Positions 40,402 to 49,365 of a stretch of 64,000 nucleotides of DNA are shown here, piece after piece (within the stretch, counting starts at the first letter, position 1; the number at the start of each line of letters is the position of its first letter). Below the pieces are notes generated by a model that saw only the letters and a list, made by a program, of their open reading frames with translations, ran no database searches and had not been told where the DNA came from. The translations under genes and the position numbers were made by a program. This DNA is from an uncultured Eubacteriales bacterium (GTDB lineage: Bacteria; Bacillota; Clostridia; Oscillospirales; Oscillospiraceae), in contig CAJKDY010000002.1 of the NCBI GenBank assembly GCA_905198835.1, positions 124,001-188,000 on the forward strand, read 5' to 3'.

Positions 40402-41733
40402 ATGAGCTACACCAAAGAGCAGATCATGAAGATCGTGAAGGATGAGGACATCAAGTTCATTCGGATGCAGTTTACCGATATTTTCGGGCAGCTGAAGAAT
40501 GTTGCCATCACGGCCTCTCAGCTGGAAAAGGCCCTGAATAACCAGATCATGTTCGACGGCTCCTCTATCGAGGGCTTTGTGCGTTTGGAGGAGTCCGACC
40601 AGTGTTTGTACCCGGACCTGGACAGCTTTGTGGTCTTCCCTTGGCGGCCTCAGCACGGCAAGGTGGCCCGGCTCATCTGCGATGTGTATAACCCCGACGG
40701 CACCCCCTTTGTGGGCGATCCCCGTGGCGTACTGAAAAACGTGCTCAGCAAGGCCAAGAAGATGGGCTTTGATACCTTCAACGTGGGCCCCGAGGCGGAG
40801 TTCTTCCTCTTCCAGACCGACGAGGAGGGCAAGCCCACCACCCAAACCAACGACGAAGCGGGCTACTTTGACCTGGGTCCCCTGGATCACGGCGAGTCTA
40901 CCCGTCGCCAGATCTGCCTGGCATTGGAGGAGATGGGCTTTGAGATCGAGGCCAGCCACCATGAGGTGGCCCAGGGCCAGCATGAGATCGACTTCAAGTA
41001 TCAAGACGCCCTCCACTGCGCCGATTCGGTCATGACCTTCAAGCTGGCCGTCAAGGTCATGGCCCAGCAAAACGGGCTCCATGCCACCTTTATGCCCAAG
41101 CCTATCTTCGGCATCGCGGGCTCGGGTATGCACATCAATATGTCCCTGTTCAAGAAGGGTAAGAACGTTTTCTATGACGAAAAGGGCGAAAAGAAGCTCT
41201 CCAAGACCGCCTACCACTTTATTGCCGGCGTTTTGCATCACATGAAGGGTATGGCTGCCATCACCAATCCCCTGGTGAACTCCTATAAGCGCTTGGTGCC
41301 GGGCTACGAGGCGCCGTGCTACATGGCCTGGTCGGCCTCCAACCGTTCCGCGCTGATCCGCATCCCCGCCGCCCGAGGCCAGGCCACCCGGATGGAGCTG
41401 CGGTGCCCCGACCCCTGCTGCAACCCCTATCTGGCCCTGGCTGTCTGCCTGGCCGCGGGGCTGGACGGCATTGAAAAGGAAATGACCCCGCCGCCGGAGG
41501 TGACGGAGAACATCTTTGAGCTGACCCCCGCCGCCCGCCGCCGCAAGGGCATCGCGGCGCTGCCCGGTTCTCTGAACGAGGCGCTGGAGGCACTGAAAAA
41601 GGACAAGTTTATCCTGGACGTGCTGGGCGAGCACGTTGCCGCGCAGTATATCGCGGGCAAGGAGGCCGAGTGGCATGAATACTGCACCCGGGTCTCCTCT
41701 TGGGAGCGGGACAAGTATATCATCAATTATTAA
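40402..41733 (+). CDS. glnA: Glutamine synthetase, type I
   Basis: A 443-residue enzyme making glutamine from glutamate, ammonia and ATP. The beta-grasp N-terminal domain contains QFTDIFGQLKNV and the active-site loop FDGSSIEGF; the catalytic domain shows EAEFFLF, GSGMHINMSL, NPLVNSYKRLVPGYEAP and RSALIRIP. Size matches the GS-I alpha form of Firmicutes without adenylylation. ATG at 40402 follows AGAGGTG. Followed by dapF and dapL, whose product route uses glutamate as amino donor. Confidence 0.97.
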   Translation: MSYTKEQIMKIVKDEDIKFIRMQFTDIFGQLKNVAITASQLEKALNNQIMFDGSSIEGFVRLEESDQCLYPDLDSFVVFPWRPQHGKVARLICDVYNPDGTPFVGDPRGVLKNVLSKAKKMGFDTFNVGPEAEFFLFQTDEEGKPTTQTNDEAGYFDLGPLDHGESTRRQICLALEEMGFEIEASHHEVAQGQHEIDFKYQDALHCADSVMTFKLAVKVMAQQNGLHATFMPKPIFGIAGSGMHINMSLFKKGKNVFYDEKGEKKLSKTAYHFIAGVLHHMKGMAAITNPLVNSYKRLVPGYEAPCYMAWSASNRSALIRIPAARGQATRMELRCPDPCCNPYLALAVCLAAGLDGIEKEMTPPPEVTENIFELTPAARRRKGIAALPGSLNEALEALKKDKFILDVLGEHVAAQYIAGKEAEWHEYCTRVSSWERDKYIINY

Positions 41734-41753
41734 GCGGAAAGGGGAGAGCGCTC

Positions 41754-42548
41754 ATGCGCTTTACCAAGATGGAGGGTTTGGGCAACGACTACGTCTATCT
41801 GGACTGCACCAAGGCCGTCCCCGACTCGCTACCTGAGCTGGCCCGGAAGGTGTCTGACCGGCACTTTGGCATTGGTAGCGACGGGCTGATCTGCATTTTT
41901 CCCTCAGATGTGGCCGACTTTCGGATGGTCATGTTCAACGCCGATGGCTCCCAGGCCGAGATGTGCGGCAACGGCATCCGCTGCGTGGGCAAATTCGTCT
42001 ACGACAAGGGCCTGACGGACAAGACCCAGCTGACTGTCGAGACCCTAGCTGGTATAAAGCATCTTGCCTTGACAGCGAAAGACGGCAAAGTGGATGCCGT
42101 CACCGTGGACATGGGCGTTCCTCAGTTGGGGGAATTCCGAACTGTCACCTGCAAGGACGGGGAGTACAAGGGACAGTGCGTCTCGGTCGGCAATCCCCAT
42201 TTTGTCATCCAGGTAGAAGCTGTAAAGGATTTTCCCTTGTCGGTTCACGCGTCGCTTTCCGTTCCCAATCCCGCCTTTCCCCAGGGGGTAAACGTGGAGA
42301 TCGTGGAGCTTGTGGACCGCAAGCACGTGAAAATGCGGGTCTGGGAGCGGGGCAGCGGGGAGACGCTGGCCTGCGGCACCGGGGCCACGGCCACTGCAGC
42401 CGCCTGCGCCAGCCAGGGCCTGACAGACCGGGAGGTCACTGTGACCTTGCTGGGGGGCGACCTCCGCATCCGCTGGGACGAGGGAGATGGCCACATCTAT
42501 ATGACCGGTCCGGCGCGGACGGTCTTTGAGGGCGAATGGCCCGACTAA
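41754..42548 (+). CDS. dapF: Diaminopimelate epimerase
   Basis: A 264-residue cofactor-free racemase converting LL-DAP to meso-DAP for lysine and peptidoglycan. The two catalytic Cys are C71 in MCGNGIRC and C207 in LACGTGATA. N-terminal KMEGLGNDY is typical. ATG follows GGGGAGAG. Immediately upstream of dapL, which makes its substrate. Confidence 0.95.
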   Translation: MRFTKMEGLGNDYVYLDCTKAVPDSLPELARKVSDRHFGIGSDGLICIFPSDVADFRMVMFNADGSQAEMCGNGIRCVGKFVYDKGLTDKTQLTVETLAGIKHLALTAKDGKVDAVTVDMGVPQLGEFRTVTCKDGEYKGQCVSVGNPHFVIQVEAVKDFPLSVHASLSVPNPAFPQGVNVEIVELVDRKHVKMRVWERGSGETLACGTGATATAAACASQGLTDREVTVTLLGGDLRIRWDEGDGHIYMTGPARTVFEGEWPD

Positions 42549-42560
42549 GGAGGAATTCAC

Positions 42561-43778
42561 ATGGCAAAGATCAACGAAAACTTTTTGAAGCTGCCCGGCG
42601 GGTATCTCTTCCCTGAGATCGGCCGGCGGGTCCGTGCCTTCAGCGCGGAGAACCCGCCCATGCCCCTCATCCGCCTGGGCATTGGCGACGTAACCCTGCC
42701 CCTGGCCCCGGCCGTCATCGAGGCCATGCAGAAGGCCACCGCCGAGATGGGCGCGAAGGAGACCTTCCGGGGCTACTGCGAGGAGACCTGCGGGGCCTAT
42801 GATTTCCTGCGCTTTGCCATCCAAAGGAGCTACAAGGACCGGGGCGTGGACATCGACGACGACGAGATCTTTGTCTCCGACGGCGCCAAGAGCGACTGCG
42901 GCAACATCGGCGACATCTTCTCGGTGGATAACGTGGTGGCCGTCTGCGACCCTGTTTACCCCGTCTATGTGGACACCAACGCCATGGCGGGCCGGGCCGG
43001 AGATCACGACGGCGAGAAGTGGTCCAAGCTCATCTACCTGCCCTGCACCGCCGAAAACGGCTTTTTCCCGGCCCTGCCGGAAGGAAAGGCCCCCGACCTT
43101 ATCTACATCTGCTCCCCCAACAACCCCACCGGCACGGCGGCTACAAAGGAGCAGCTGAAAATGTGGGTGGACTATGCCAACGCCCACGACAGCGTAATCC
43201 TCTTTGACAGCGCCTATGAGGCTTTTATTACCACCCCCGGCATTCCCCACAGCATCTTTGAGATCGAAGGGGCCAAGACCTGCGCCATCGAGTTCCGCTC
43301 CTTCTCCAAGACCGCGGGCTTTACCGGCAACCGCTGCGCCTACACTGTCATTCCCAAGGCTCTGGAGCGGGGCGGGGCCAGCCTCAATAAGCTCTGGAAC
43401 CGCCGTCAGGGCACCAAGTTCAACGGCGTGCCCTACGTCATCCAGCGGGCCGCCGAGGCGGTGCTGAGCCCGGAGGGCTGGAAGCAGTGCCAGCAGTCCA
43501 TTGCCTACTACCTCAACAACGCCAAGGTCATCCGGGACGGACTGACCAAGGCGGGCCTCACCGTCTACGGTGGCGTGGACGCGCCCTACATCTGGGCCAG
43601 AACGCCCCAGGGCGTAGGCTCCTGGGAGTTCTTCGATAAGCTCCTCAAGCAGGCCTGCGTGGTTACAACCCCCGGCGCCGGCTTTGGCCCCAGCGGCGAG
43701 GGCTACATCCGCCTCACCGCCTTTGGCGACGCCCAGGCCACCCAAGAGGCCGTGGAGCGCATCGTGAAGGTGCTGTAA
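42561..43778 (+). CDS. dapL: LL-diaminopimelate aminotransferase
   Basis: A 405-residue class I/II aminotransferase that converts tetrahydrodipicolinate directly to LL-DAP. N-terminal INENFLKLPGGYLFPEIG and the IRLGIGDVTLPL segment are DapL signatures; the PLP lysine is K250 in SFSKTAGFTGNR, and FGPSGEGYIRLTAFG ends the catalytic core. With dapF it shows that the organism uses the aminotransferase variant of the lysine pathway. AAGGAGG site, 12 nt after dapF. Confidence 0.95.
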   Translation: MAKINENFLKLPGGYLFPEIGRRVRAFSAENPPMPLIRLGIGDVTLPLAPAVIEAMQKATAEMGAKETFRGYCEETCGAYDFLRFAIQRSYKDRGVDIDDDEIFVSDGAKSDCGNIGDIFSVDNVVAVCDPVYPVYVDTNAMAGRAGDHDGEKWSKLIYLPCTAENGFFPALPEGKAPDLIYICSPNNPTGTAATKEQLKMWVDYANAHDSVILFDSAYEAFITTPGIPHSIFEIEGAKTCAIEFRSFSKTAGFTGNRCAYTVIPKALERGGASLNKLWNRRQGTKFNGVPYVIQRAAEAVLSPEGWKQCQQSIAYYLNNAKVIRDGLTKAGLTVYGGVDAPYIWARTPQGVGSWEFFDKLLKQACVVTTPGAGFGPSGEGYIRLTAFGDAQATQEAVERIVKVL

Positions 43779-43793
43779 CTGAGAATCAAAAAG

Positions 43794-43825
43794 AACGCCT
43801 TGCGGAAAATCTTCCGCAAGGCGTT
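43794..43825. terminator. Terminator between dapL and purD
   Basis: Perfect 14-bp stem (43794-43807 with 43812-43825) and 4-nt loop, followed by a T-rich tail; on the minus strand it sits just after purD. Confidence 0.88.
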
Positions 43826-43840
43826 TTCTTTTCTTAGCGC

Positions 43841-45094
43841 TCACACACGGCCAATGTCGGTGCGGTATTGCATTTTCTCAAAGTGGATGGGCTTGGCGGC
43901 GGCGTAGGCCTTGTCGATGGCCTGGTCCAAAGTGGGAGCCACAGCGGTGACGCCCAGGACGCGGCCACCGTTGGTGACGATCTGCCCGTCTCGGAGGGCG
44001 GTGCCGGCGTGGAAGACGGTGGCGGTTTTTCCCGCCGCGTCAAGGCCTGTAATGGGATAGCCCTTGTCATAGTTGCCGGGGTAGCCGCCTGAGGCCAGCA
44101 CCAGGCAGCAGGCGGCTTCGCTACGCCAGCGGATGGGGGTCTTGGCCAAGGTCTTATTGCGGCAGGCCAGGAGAATGTCCATCAGATCGCTCTCCAGCAG
44201 GGAAAGCACCGCCTGGCACTCCGGGTCGCCAAAGCGGGCGTTATACTCCACCACTTTGGGCCCGTCGGGGGTGAGCATCAACCCGAAATAGATGACCCCT
44301 TGGAAGGACCGTCCCTCGGCGGCCATGGCCTTGACCGTGGGAAGAAAGATCTCGTCCATGCAGCGCTGGGCCAGCTCGGGGGTGTAGTAGGGAGAAGGGG
44401 AGATGGCGCCCATGCCGCCGGTGTTGGGCCCTTTATTGCCATCAAAAGCCCGCTTGTGATCCTGGGACGAGGGCATGGGGACGATGGTCTCACCGTCGCA
44501 GAAGGCCAGCACCGTTACTTCGGGGCCGGTCATGCACTCTTCAATCACGACCTTAGAGCCGGAAGCGCCAAACTTCTGGTCCACCATCATGGAGCGGACG
44601 GCGTCCAGCGCCTCGTCCACGCTCTGGGCTACCACCACGCCCTTACCCAGAGCCAGACCGTCGGCCTTGACCACGATGGGCGCGCCCTCGGAGCGGATGT
44701 AGTCCTCCGCGGCGGTAAGGTCTGTAAAGGTCTTATACTTGGCAGTGGGGATATGGTATTTGGCCATCAGCTCCTTGGAAAAGGCCTTGCTGGCTTCGAT
44801 AATGGCGGCGTTGGCACGGGGCCCAAAGGCGGGGATACCCGCGGCTTCCATGGCATCCACCATGCCCAGAGCCAGAGGATCGTCCGGCGCGACCATCACA
44901 AGGTCCATGGCGTTTTCCTTGGCCCAGGCCACCATGGCGTCCACATCGGTGGCTTTGATGGGCACACAGGTGGCCACCTGCGCGATGCCGCCGTTGCCCG
45001 GGGCACAGAAAAGCTCCGTGACCTTGGGGCTTTGGGCCAGCTTCCAGCAGATGGCGTGCTCCCGTCCGCCGGAGCCTACGACTAAAACTTTCAT
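43841..45094 (-). CDS. purD: Phosphoribosylamine--glycine ligase
   Basis: A 417-residue ATP-grasp ligase for the second step of purine synthesis. N-terminal VLVVGSGGREHAICW, ATP-grasp segments VVKADGLALGKGVVVA and GPEVTVLAFCDG, and the metal-binding YNARFGDPECQ are intact. Last gene of the pur operon, 11 nt after the small orf69; ATG behind AGGAGG. Confidence 0.96.
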   Translation of the reverse strand: MKVLVVGSGGREHAICWKLAQSPKVTELFCAPGNGGIAQVATCVPIKATDVDAMVAWAKENAMDLVMVAPDDPLALGMVDAMEAAGIPAFGPRANAAIIEASKAFSKELMAKYHIPTAKYKTFTDLTAAEDYIRSEGAPIVVKADGLALGKGVVVAQSVDEALDAVRSMMVDQKFGASGSKVVIEECMTGPEVTVLAFCDGETIVPMPSSQDHKRAFDGNKGPNTGGMGAISPSPYYTPELAQRCMDEIFLPTVKAMAAEGRSFQGVIYFGLMLTPDGPKVVEYNARFGDPECQAVLSLLESDLMDILLACRNKTLAKTPIRWRSEAACCLVLASGGYPGNYDKGYPITGLDAAGKTATVFHAGTALRDGQIVTNGGRVLGVTAVAPTLDQAIDKAYAAAKPIHFEKMQYRTDIGRV

Positions 45095-45105
45095 TGAGAG
45101 ACCTC

Positions 45106-45315
45106 CTAGGTGGTTTTGTCCAGCAATCCGTAGTCCCCGTAGAGGGATAAAAGGTATTGGTAGGTCATCTTGTTGCCCAAATACTGCCGAAAGGTGGCGG
45201 TTTTGCTCTTGCCCTCCGCCTTCAGCCGCTCCAGCCGGCTTGTGAGTTCATCGTAATTGCGCTGTACGTCGGCTAGCATCCGCTCGAATGCGGTAAGTCG
45301 TTCTTGCTCCGTCAC
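45106..45315 (-). CDS. Small protein of unknown function within the pur operon
   Basis: A 69-residue charged, probably coiled-coil protein (LADVQRNYDELTSRLERLKAEG) ending in LGNKMTYQYLLSLYGDYGLL. No known motif. Its ATG overlaps the membrane-protein stop by 4 bases, with a GGAGG site, and purD follows closely. It has no signal peptide or membrane helix. Not recognised; it may act with its upstream neighbour. Confidence 0.65.
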   Translation of the reverse strand: MTEQERLTAFERMLADVQRNYDELTSRLERLKAEGKSKTATFRQYLGNKMTYQYLLSLYGDYGLLDKTT

Positions 45316-45788
45316 AAAAAGACCTCCTTGCGGTGCCTACAGTGAATGCCAATATGTCCAATGCCCAATATGACGGCGGAAACCATCAACCAGATGACCC
45401 TTCCGTAGACCCCCAGCAGGAAAAACGCCGTCACCGGCAGAGTAGCCAGGGGCACGGGGATGCCAAATTGATCGCCGTAGAAATCAGCCAGAGTGCGCGC
45501 GGAGCGGAAATAGCGGACCCAGCACACATCGTAGAGTACCAAAAGCCCAAAGGCCGCTAACAGCCAAAGGCACCACACAGACAGGCCATGAAGGTTCAGA
45601 TCGGAAAAACACACAGCGCAGCAGGTGGTCAGCACCTGACCGATCCGTTCCAAAAGCAGCAGGGGCTTGGACTCTTTTTGTTCCAGCGCATCGTAGCCCT
45701 CCGGGCGGCGGCGCGTCCACAGCGCGTTGGGGACAAACAGCATCAAAAGAAAGACCAGGCCGACGTAGGAAAAGCCAAAAGTCCCCAT
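45312..45788 (-). CDS. Small membrane protein of unknown function within the pur operon
   Basis: A 158-residue protein with four to five hydrophobic helices: YVGLVFLLMLFVPNALW at the N terminus, two helices around LSVWCLWLLAAFGLLVLY, and two in ATLPVTAFFLLGVYG and LMVSAVILGIGHIGIH. A charged loop contains RRPEGYDALEQKES. The C terminus HCRHRKE is His/Cys rich. Six nt after purH. Nothing in it suggests purine chemistry; transport of a purine or folate intermediate would be speculation. Confidence 0.68.
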   Translation of the reverse strand: MGTFGFSYVGLVFLLMLFVPNALWTRRRPEGYDALEQKESKPLLLLERIGQVLTTCCAVCFSDLNLHGLSVWCLWLLAAFGLLVLYDVCWVRYFRSARTLADFYGDQFGIPVPLATLPVTAFFLLGVYGRVIWLMVSAVILGIGHIGIHCRHRKEVFL

Positions 45789-45794
45789 GGTGGT

Positions 45795-46973
45795 TTAGTG
45801 GTGGAACAGCCGCATCCCGGTAAAGGCCATGACCATGCCGTACTTGTCGGCGGTGGCGATAACGTGGTCGTCCCGGATGGAGCCGCCGGGCTCGGCAATG
45901 TAGGTGACGCCGGACTTGCGGCAGCGCTCCACGTTGTCGCCAAAGGGGAAGAAGGCGTCCGAGCCGCAGGTGACGCCGCTTTGCTTGGCGATCCACTCCT
46001 TCTTCTCCGCCACGGTGAGGACTTCGGGGCGGACCTTAAAGGTCTGCTGCCACACCCCCTCGGCCAGGATGTCCTCATATTCGTCGGAGAGGTAAATATC
46101 AATGGCGTTGTCCCGGTCGGGGCGGCGGATGTTGTCCACGAACTGGAGCCCCAGCACCTTGGGGTGCTGCCGGAGCAGCCAGTTGTCCGCCTTCTGCCCG
46201 GCCAGACGGGTGCAGTGGATGCGGCTTTGCTGGCCCGCGCCCACGCCGATGGCCTGGCCGTCCTTGACGTAGCAAACGGAGTTGGACTGGGTGTACTTCA
46301 AGGTGATGAGCGCCACGATCATATCGGTGACCGCCTCGGCGGGCAGGGTCTTATTCTGGGTGACGATGTTCTGCAGCAGCTCCGGGCCGATTTTGAAGTC
46401 GTTGTGGCCCTGCTGGAAGGTGACGCCGAAGACGTCCTTGAGCTCGATGGGGGCGCAGTGGTAGGCGGGGTCGATCTGCACCACGTTGTAGCCGCCCTTT
46501 TTCTTGGTCTTCAAGATTTCCAAAGCCTCGTCGGTGTAGCCCGGCGCGATAATGCCATCGGAGACCTCCAGCTTCAGATACTGGGCGGTGGCGGCGTCGC
46601 AGACCTCGCTGAGCGCGGCCCAATCGCCATAGGAACACAACCGGTCCGCACCCCGGGCCCGGATATAAGCGCAGGCGATGGGGGAGAGCTCCGCTCCCGG
46701 CTCCACAAAGTACATCTGCCGCTCCACATCGGAAAGGGGCTTGCCCACGGCGGCCCCGGCGGGGGAGACGTGCTTGAAGGAGGCGGCGGCGGCCATGCCG
46801 GTGGCTTCCTTTAACTCCTTGACCAGCTGCCAGGAGTTGAAGGCGTCTAGTAGGTTGATATAGCCCGGCTTGCCGTTCAAAACGGTAATGGGCAGATCCG
46901 AGCCATCGCGCATATAGATCTTGGCAGGCTTTTGGTTGGGGTTACAGCCGTATTTCAGTTCCATTTCCTTCAT
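45795..46973 (-). CDS. purH: AICAR formyltransferase (single-domain PurH)
   Basis: A 392-residue phosphoribosylaminoimidazolecarboxamide formyltransferase. The conserved Lys-His motif appears as SFKHVSPAGAA, followed by YTQSNSVCYVKDGQAIGVGAGQQSR and SGVTCGSDAFFPFGDNV. The IMP-cyclohydrolase domain that is fused in most bacteria is missing; that reaction is supplied by the separate PurO gene upstream. The ATG follows GGAGGG. Uses 10-formyl-THF. Confidence 0.92.
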   Translation of the reverse strand: MKEMELKYGCNPNQKPAKIYMRDGSDLPITVLNGKPGYINLLDAFNSWQLVKELKEATGMAAAASFKHVSPAGAAVGKPLSDVERQMYFVEPGAELSPIACAYIRARGADRLCSYGDWAALSEVCDAATAQYLKLEVSDGIIAPGYTDEALEILKTKKKGGYNVVQIDPAYHCAPIELKDVFGVTFQQGHNDFKIGPELLQNIVTQNKTLPAEAVTDMIVALITLKYTQSNSVCYVKDGQAIGVGAGQQSRIHCTRLAGQKADNWLLRQHPKVLGLQFVDNIRRPDRDNAIDIYLSDEYEDILAEGVWQQTFKVRPEVLTVAEKKEWIAKQSGVTCGSDAFFPFGDNVERCRKSGVTYIAEPGGSIRDDHVIATADKYGMVMAFTGMRLFHH

Positions 46974-46976
46974 GAC

Positions 46977-47690
46977 TTAGCCCTCCTGATGCTTATTGCG
47001 GATCACGTCCTGGGTCTCCTTGGTCGCAAGGTCGATATAGCGGACAAAGAGGGAGACCTTGTTATCCTGGTTCAGCGCCTTCCAGACCTTGTCCGCCCAG
47101 GCCTGGGGATCAGCCTCGTCTACCGCCACGGCGATAGGCTCACCGTGGAAGGAGGGAAGGGGCTCGCCGTCAGACTGATAGGTGCTGATAAAATGGCCCA
47201 CGCCCGCCTTGGGACCATCGTATTCAAAGAAGAACCGCTGGCAGGTATCGCCGTCATTGTCCATGGTCTTGAGGATGGACAGAGCATAACTGCCATCACC
47301 CTTCACAACGCCCGAGATGCGGGGGGTCCAGTTGGGGCCGTCGGGCTCAAAGGTGCGGGTCTTCAATGCGTGACGGTAGCAGTGGCCGTCTTGCAGAGCG
47401 TCCCGGATGGTGTCGGTCTGGTCACCGTTGGTGACAATGGTGACGGGGCCGCAGACCCGGACGGGGTGGTAAATAATGAGAGAGGGGTCGGTCATCTTGC
47501 TCTCGTCAAAGGCCTTGGTGCGGATGCCGTCCTCGGTTTTCTCAAAAATGCGGTTGCGGCTGTTGACGCTACGGCCCATGATAAAGTAAGTGATCACTGC
47601 CTTAGCGTTGTCGGCGGTGCGACCGATCAAAATGCCCCGGCCGGGGTAGGGGTTGCCCGCGAGCAGGGCGGGGAAGTCCTGGATACTCAT
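46977..47690 (-). CDS. purO: PurO-type IMP cyclohydrolase
   Basis: A 237-residue member of the IMP cyclohydrolase family first known from archaea (PF07826-like). FPALLAGNPYPGRGILIGRT, AVITYFIMGRSVNSRNR and PVRVCGPVTIVTNGDQTD are characteristic, and RISGVVKGDGSYALSILK follows. It closes the ring to give IMP. ATG at 47690 follows GAGGAGG; it overlaps purN by 4 bases and is 3 nt before purH. Occurs in some Clostridia beside single-domain PurH. Confidence 0.9.
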   Translation of the reverse strand: MSIQDFPALLAGNPYPGRGILIGRTADNAKAVITYFIMGRSVNSRNRIFEKTEDGIRTKAFDESKMTDPSLIIYHPVRVCGPVTIVTNGDQTDTIRDALQDGHCYRHALKTRTFEPDGPNWTPRISGVVKGDGSYALSILKTMDNDGDTCQRFFFEYDGPKAGVGHFISTYQSDGEPLPSFHGEPIAVAVDEADPQAWADKVWKALNQDNKVSLFVRYIDLATKETQDVIRNKHQEG

Positions 47691-48328
47691 AGCGTTTCCT
47701 CCTCTAAAATATGGACCTGGCGGCCCTCGACTTTCAACCGTCCCTGACAAAAGAGCGCCGCCGCTTGGGGCAGGAGCTGCCATTCGGCCTCTTCCATGAC
47801 CCGGCGCTGCAGTGTCTGGGGGGTATCGTCTTCGTGAATGTCCACCGCCTTTTGGGCAATGACAGGCCCGCCGTCGGGCTCAGCAGTGACAAAATGCACC
47901 GTGGCGCCGGTGACCTTCACACCGTATTCCAGAGCCTTTTCATGGACGTGAAGACCATAAAAGCCCTCACCGCAGAAAGAGGGGATGAGGGCTGGATGGA
48001 CGTTCAAAATGGCGTTTTCATAGGCGTCGATGAACTCACTGGTCAAAATGTGCATAAAGCCCGCCAAAATGATGAGGTCGGCCTTCAGCGACTGACATTT
48101 GTCCAGCAGGGCCAGGGAATAGGAGCGGTGGTCGGGGTAGTCCTTTTTGGCCACCACAAAGCCCGGTACACTAGCTTTTGCGGCCCGCTCCAGGGCATAG
48201 GCGCCCTCCTTGGAGGAGATGACCGCGGCGATCTTGCCGCCGGGCAGTTCGCCCCGGGCCTGGGCATCCAGCAGGGCCTGGAGGTTGGTCCCGCCGCCGG
48301 AGACCAGCACCACGATGTTTTTCAGCAT
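47687..48328 (-). CDS. purN: Phosphoribosylglycinamide formyltransferase
   Basis: A 213-residue folate-dependent GAR transformylase. VLVSGGGTNLQAL at the N terminus, the catalytic NVHPALIPSF (Asn-His) and HVHEKALEYGVKVTGATVHFV with the Asp in PDGGPVI are present. Overlaps purM by 7 bases. Confidence 0.95.
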   Translation of the reverse strand: MLKNIVVLVSGGGTNLQALLDAQARGELPGGKIAAVISSKEGAYALERAAKASVPGFVVAKKDYPDHRSYSLALLDKCQSLKADLIILAGFMHILTSEFIDAYENAILNVHPALIPSFCGEGFYGLHVHEKALEYGVKVTGATVHFVTAEPDGGPVIAQKAVDIHEDDTPQTLQRRVMEEAEWQLLPQAAALFCQGRLKVEGRQVHILEEETL

Positions 48329-49359
48329 AGCGCCACCTTGTCCTCGCCTCGGACGATCTCGCCCAGGACATAGGCGTTGACCCTGTGCTCCCCCAGCGCG
48401 GTCAGGGCCTTGTCGGCAGTACTCTTGGACACCACCACCGCCATGCCCACGCCCATATTAAAGGTGTTGAACATATCCCGCTCCGGGATATTGCCTGTCT
48501 TTTGAATGAGGTCAAAAATGGGCAGGGTCCGCACCGCGGACTTTTCGATCCTGGCGCACAGACCATCCGGGATACAGCGGGGGATGTTTTCATAAAAGCC
48601 GCCGCCGGTAATGTGGCTGACGCCCTTGATCTCCGCCGCGGCCATAGCCGCCAGCACGGGCTTGACATAGATGACCGTGGGGGTCAACAGGGCCTCGCCC
48701 AGGCTCTTGCCCAGTTCGGGGATGTGCTTGCCGAGGTCGGTGTGCTCCACGTGAAAGACCTTGCGGACCAGGGAAAAGCCGTTGGAGTGGACGCCGGAGG
48801 AGGGCAGAGCCAGCACCACATCGCCCGGGGCCATCTTGCTTTGGTCAATGACCTTGGGCTTGTCCACGATGCCCACGGAAAAGCCGGCCAGATCGTAGTC
48901 GTCGGCGGCCATGGTACCCGGGTGCTCGGCGGTCTCGCCGCCGATGAGGGCGCAGCCGGCCTGAACGCAGCCCTCGGCCACGCCGGAGACCAACTGGGCC
49001 ACCTTCTCGGGCACGTTCTTACCGATGGCAATGTAATCGAGGAAGAAGAGAGGCTTGGCCCCGCAGCAGATGATGTCGTTGACACACATGGCCACGCAGT
49101 CGATGCCCACGGTGTCGTGCTTGTCCATCAGCTGGGCGACGCGCTGCTTGGTGCCCACGCCGTCGGTGCCAGAGACCAAAACGGGCTCCGTCATCCCAGA
49201 AAGGTCCGGGGCAAACAGCCCGCCAAAGCCGCCCAGGTCGGAGACCACGCCGGGGATCAAGGTGCGCTCCACATGCTTTTTCATGAGCTTGACGCCCCGG
49301 TAGCCGGCCTCAATGTCCACACCGGCGGCGGCGTAAGAGGCGGAGTGGGAGTTTTCCAT
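48322..49359 (-). CDS. purM: Phosphoribosylformylglycinamidine cyclo-ligase
   Basis: A 345-residue AIR synthetase. YAAAGVDIEAGYRGVKLMK, LVSGTDGVGTKQRVA, and ALIGGETAEHPG are family signatures; the ATP site continues with SSGVHSNGFSLVRKV and HITGGGFYENIPR. Six nt after purF. It uses the product of PurL/PurQ, which are not in the window. Confidence 0.96.
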   Translation of the reverse strand: MENSHSASYAAAGVDIEAGYRGVKLMKKHVERTLIPGVVSDLGGFGGLFAPDLSGMTEPVLVSGTDGVGTKQRVAQLMDKHDTVGIDCVAMCVNDIICCGAKPLFFLDYIAIGKNVPEKVAQLVSGVAEGCVQAGCALIGGETAEHPGTMAADDYDLAGFSVGIVDKPKVIDQSKMAPGDVVLALPSSGVHSNGFSLVRKVFHVEHTDLGKHIPELGKSLGEALLTPTVIYVKPVLAAMAAAEIKGVSHITGGGFYENIPRCIPDGLCARIEKSAVRTLPIFDLIQKTGNIPERDMFNTFNMGVGMAVVVSKSTADKALTALGEHRVNAYVLGEIVRGEDKVALC

Positions 49360-49365
49360 GTCGTT

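Noticed and set aside
42045..43844. 599-codon minus-strand frame opposite dapF and dapL
   Set aside because: Antisense to two genes with intact catalytic motifs.
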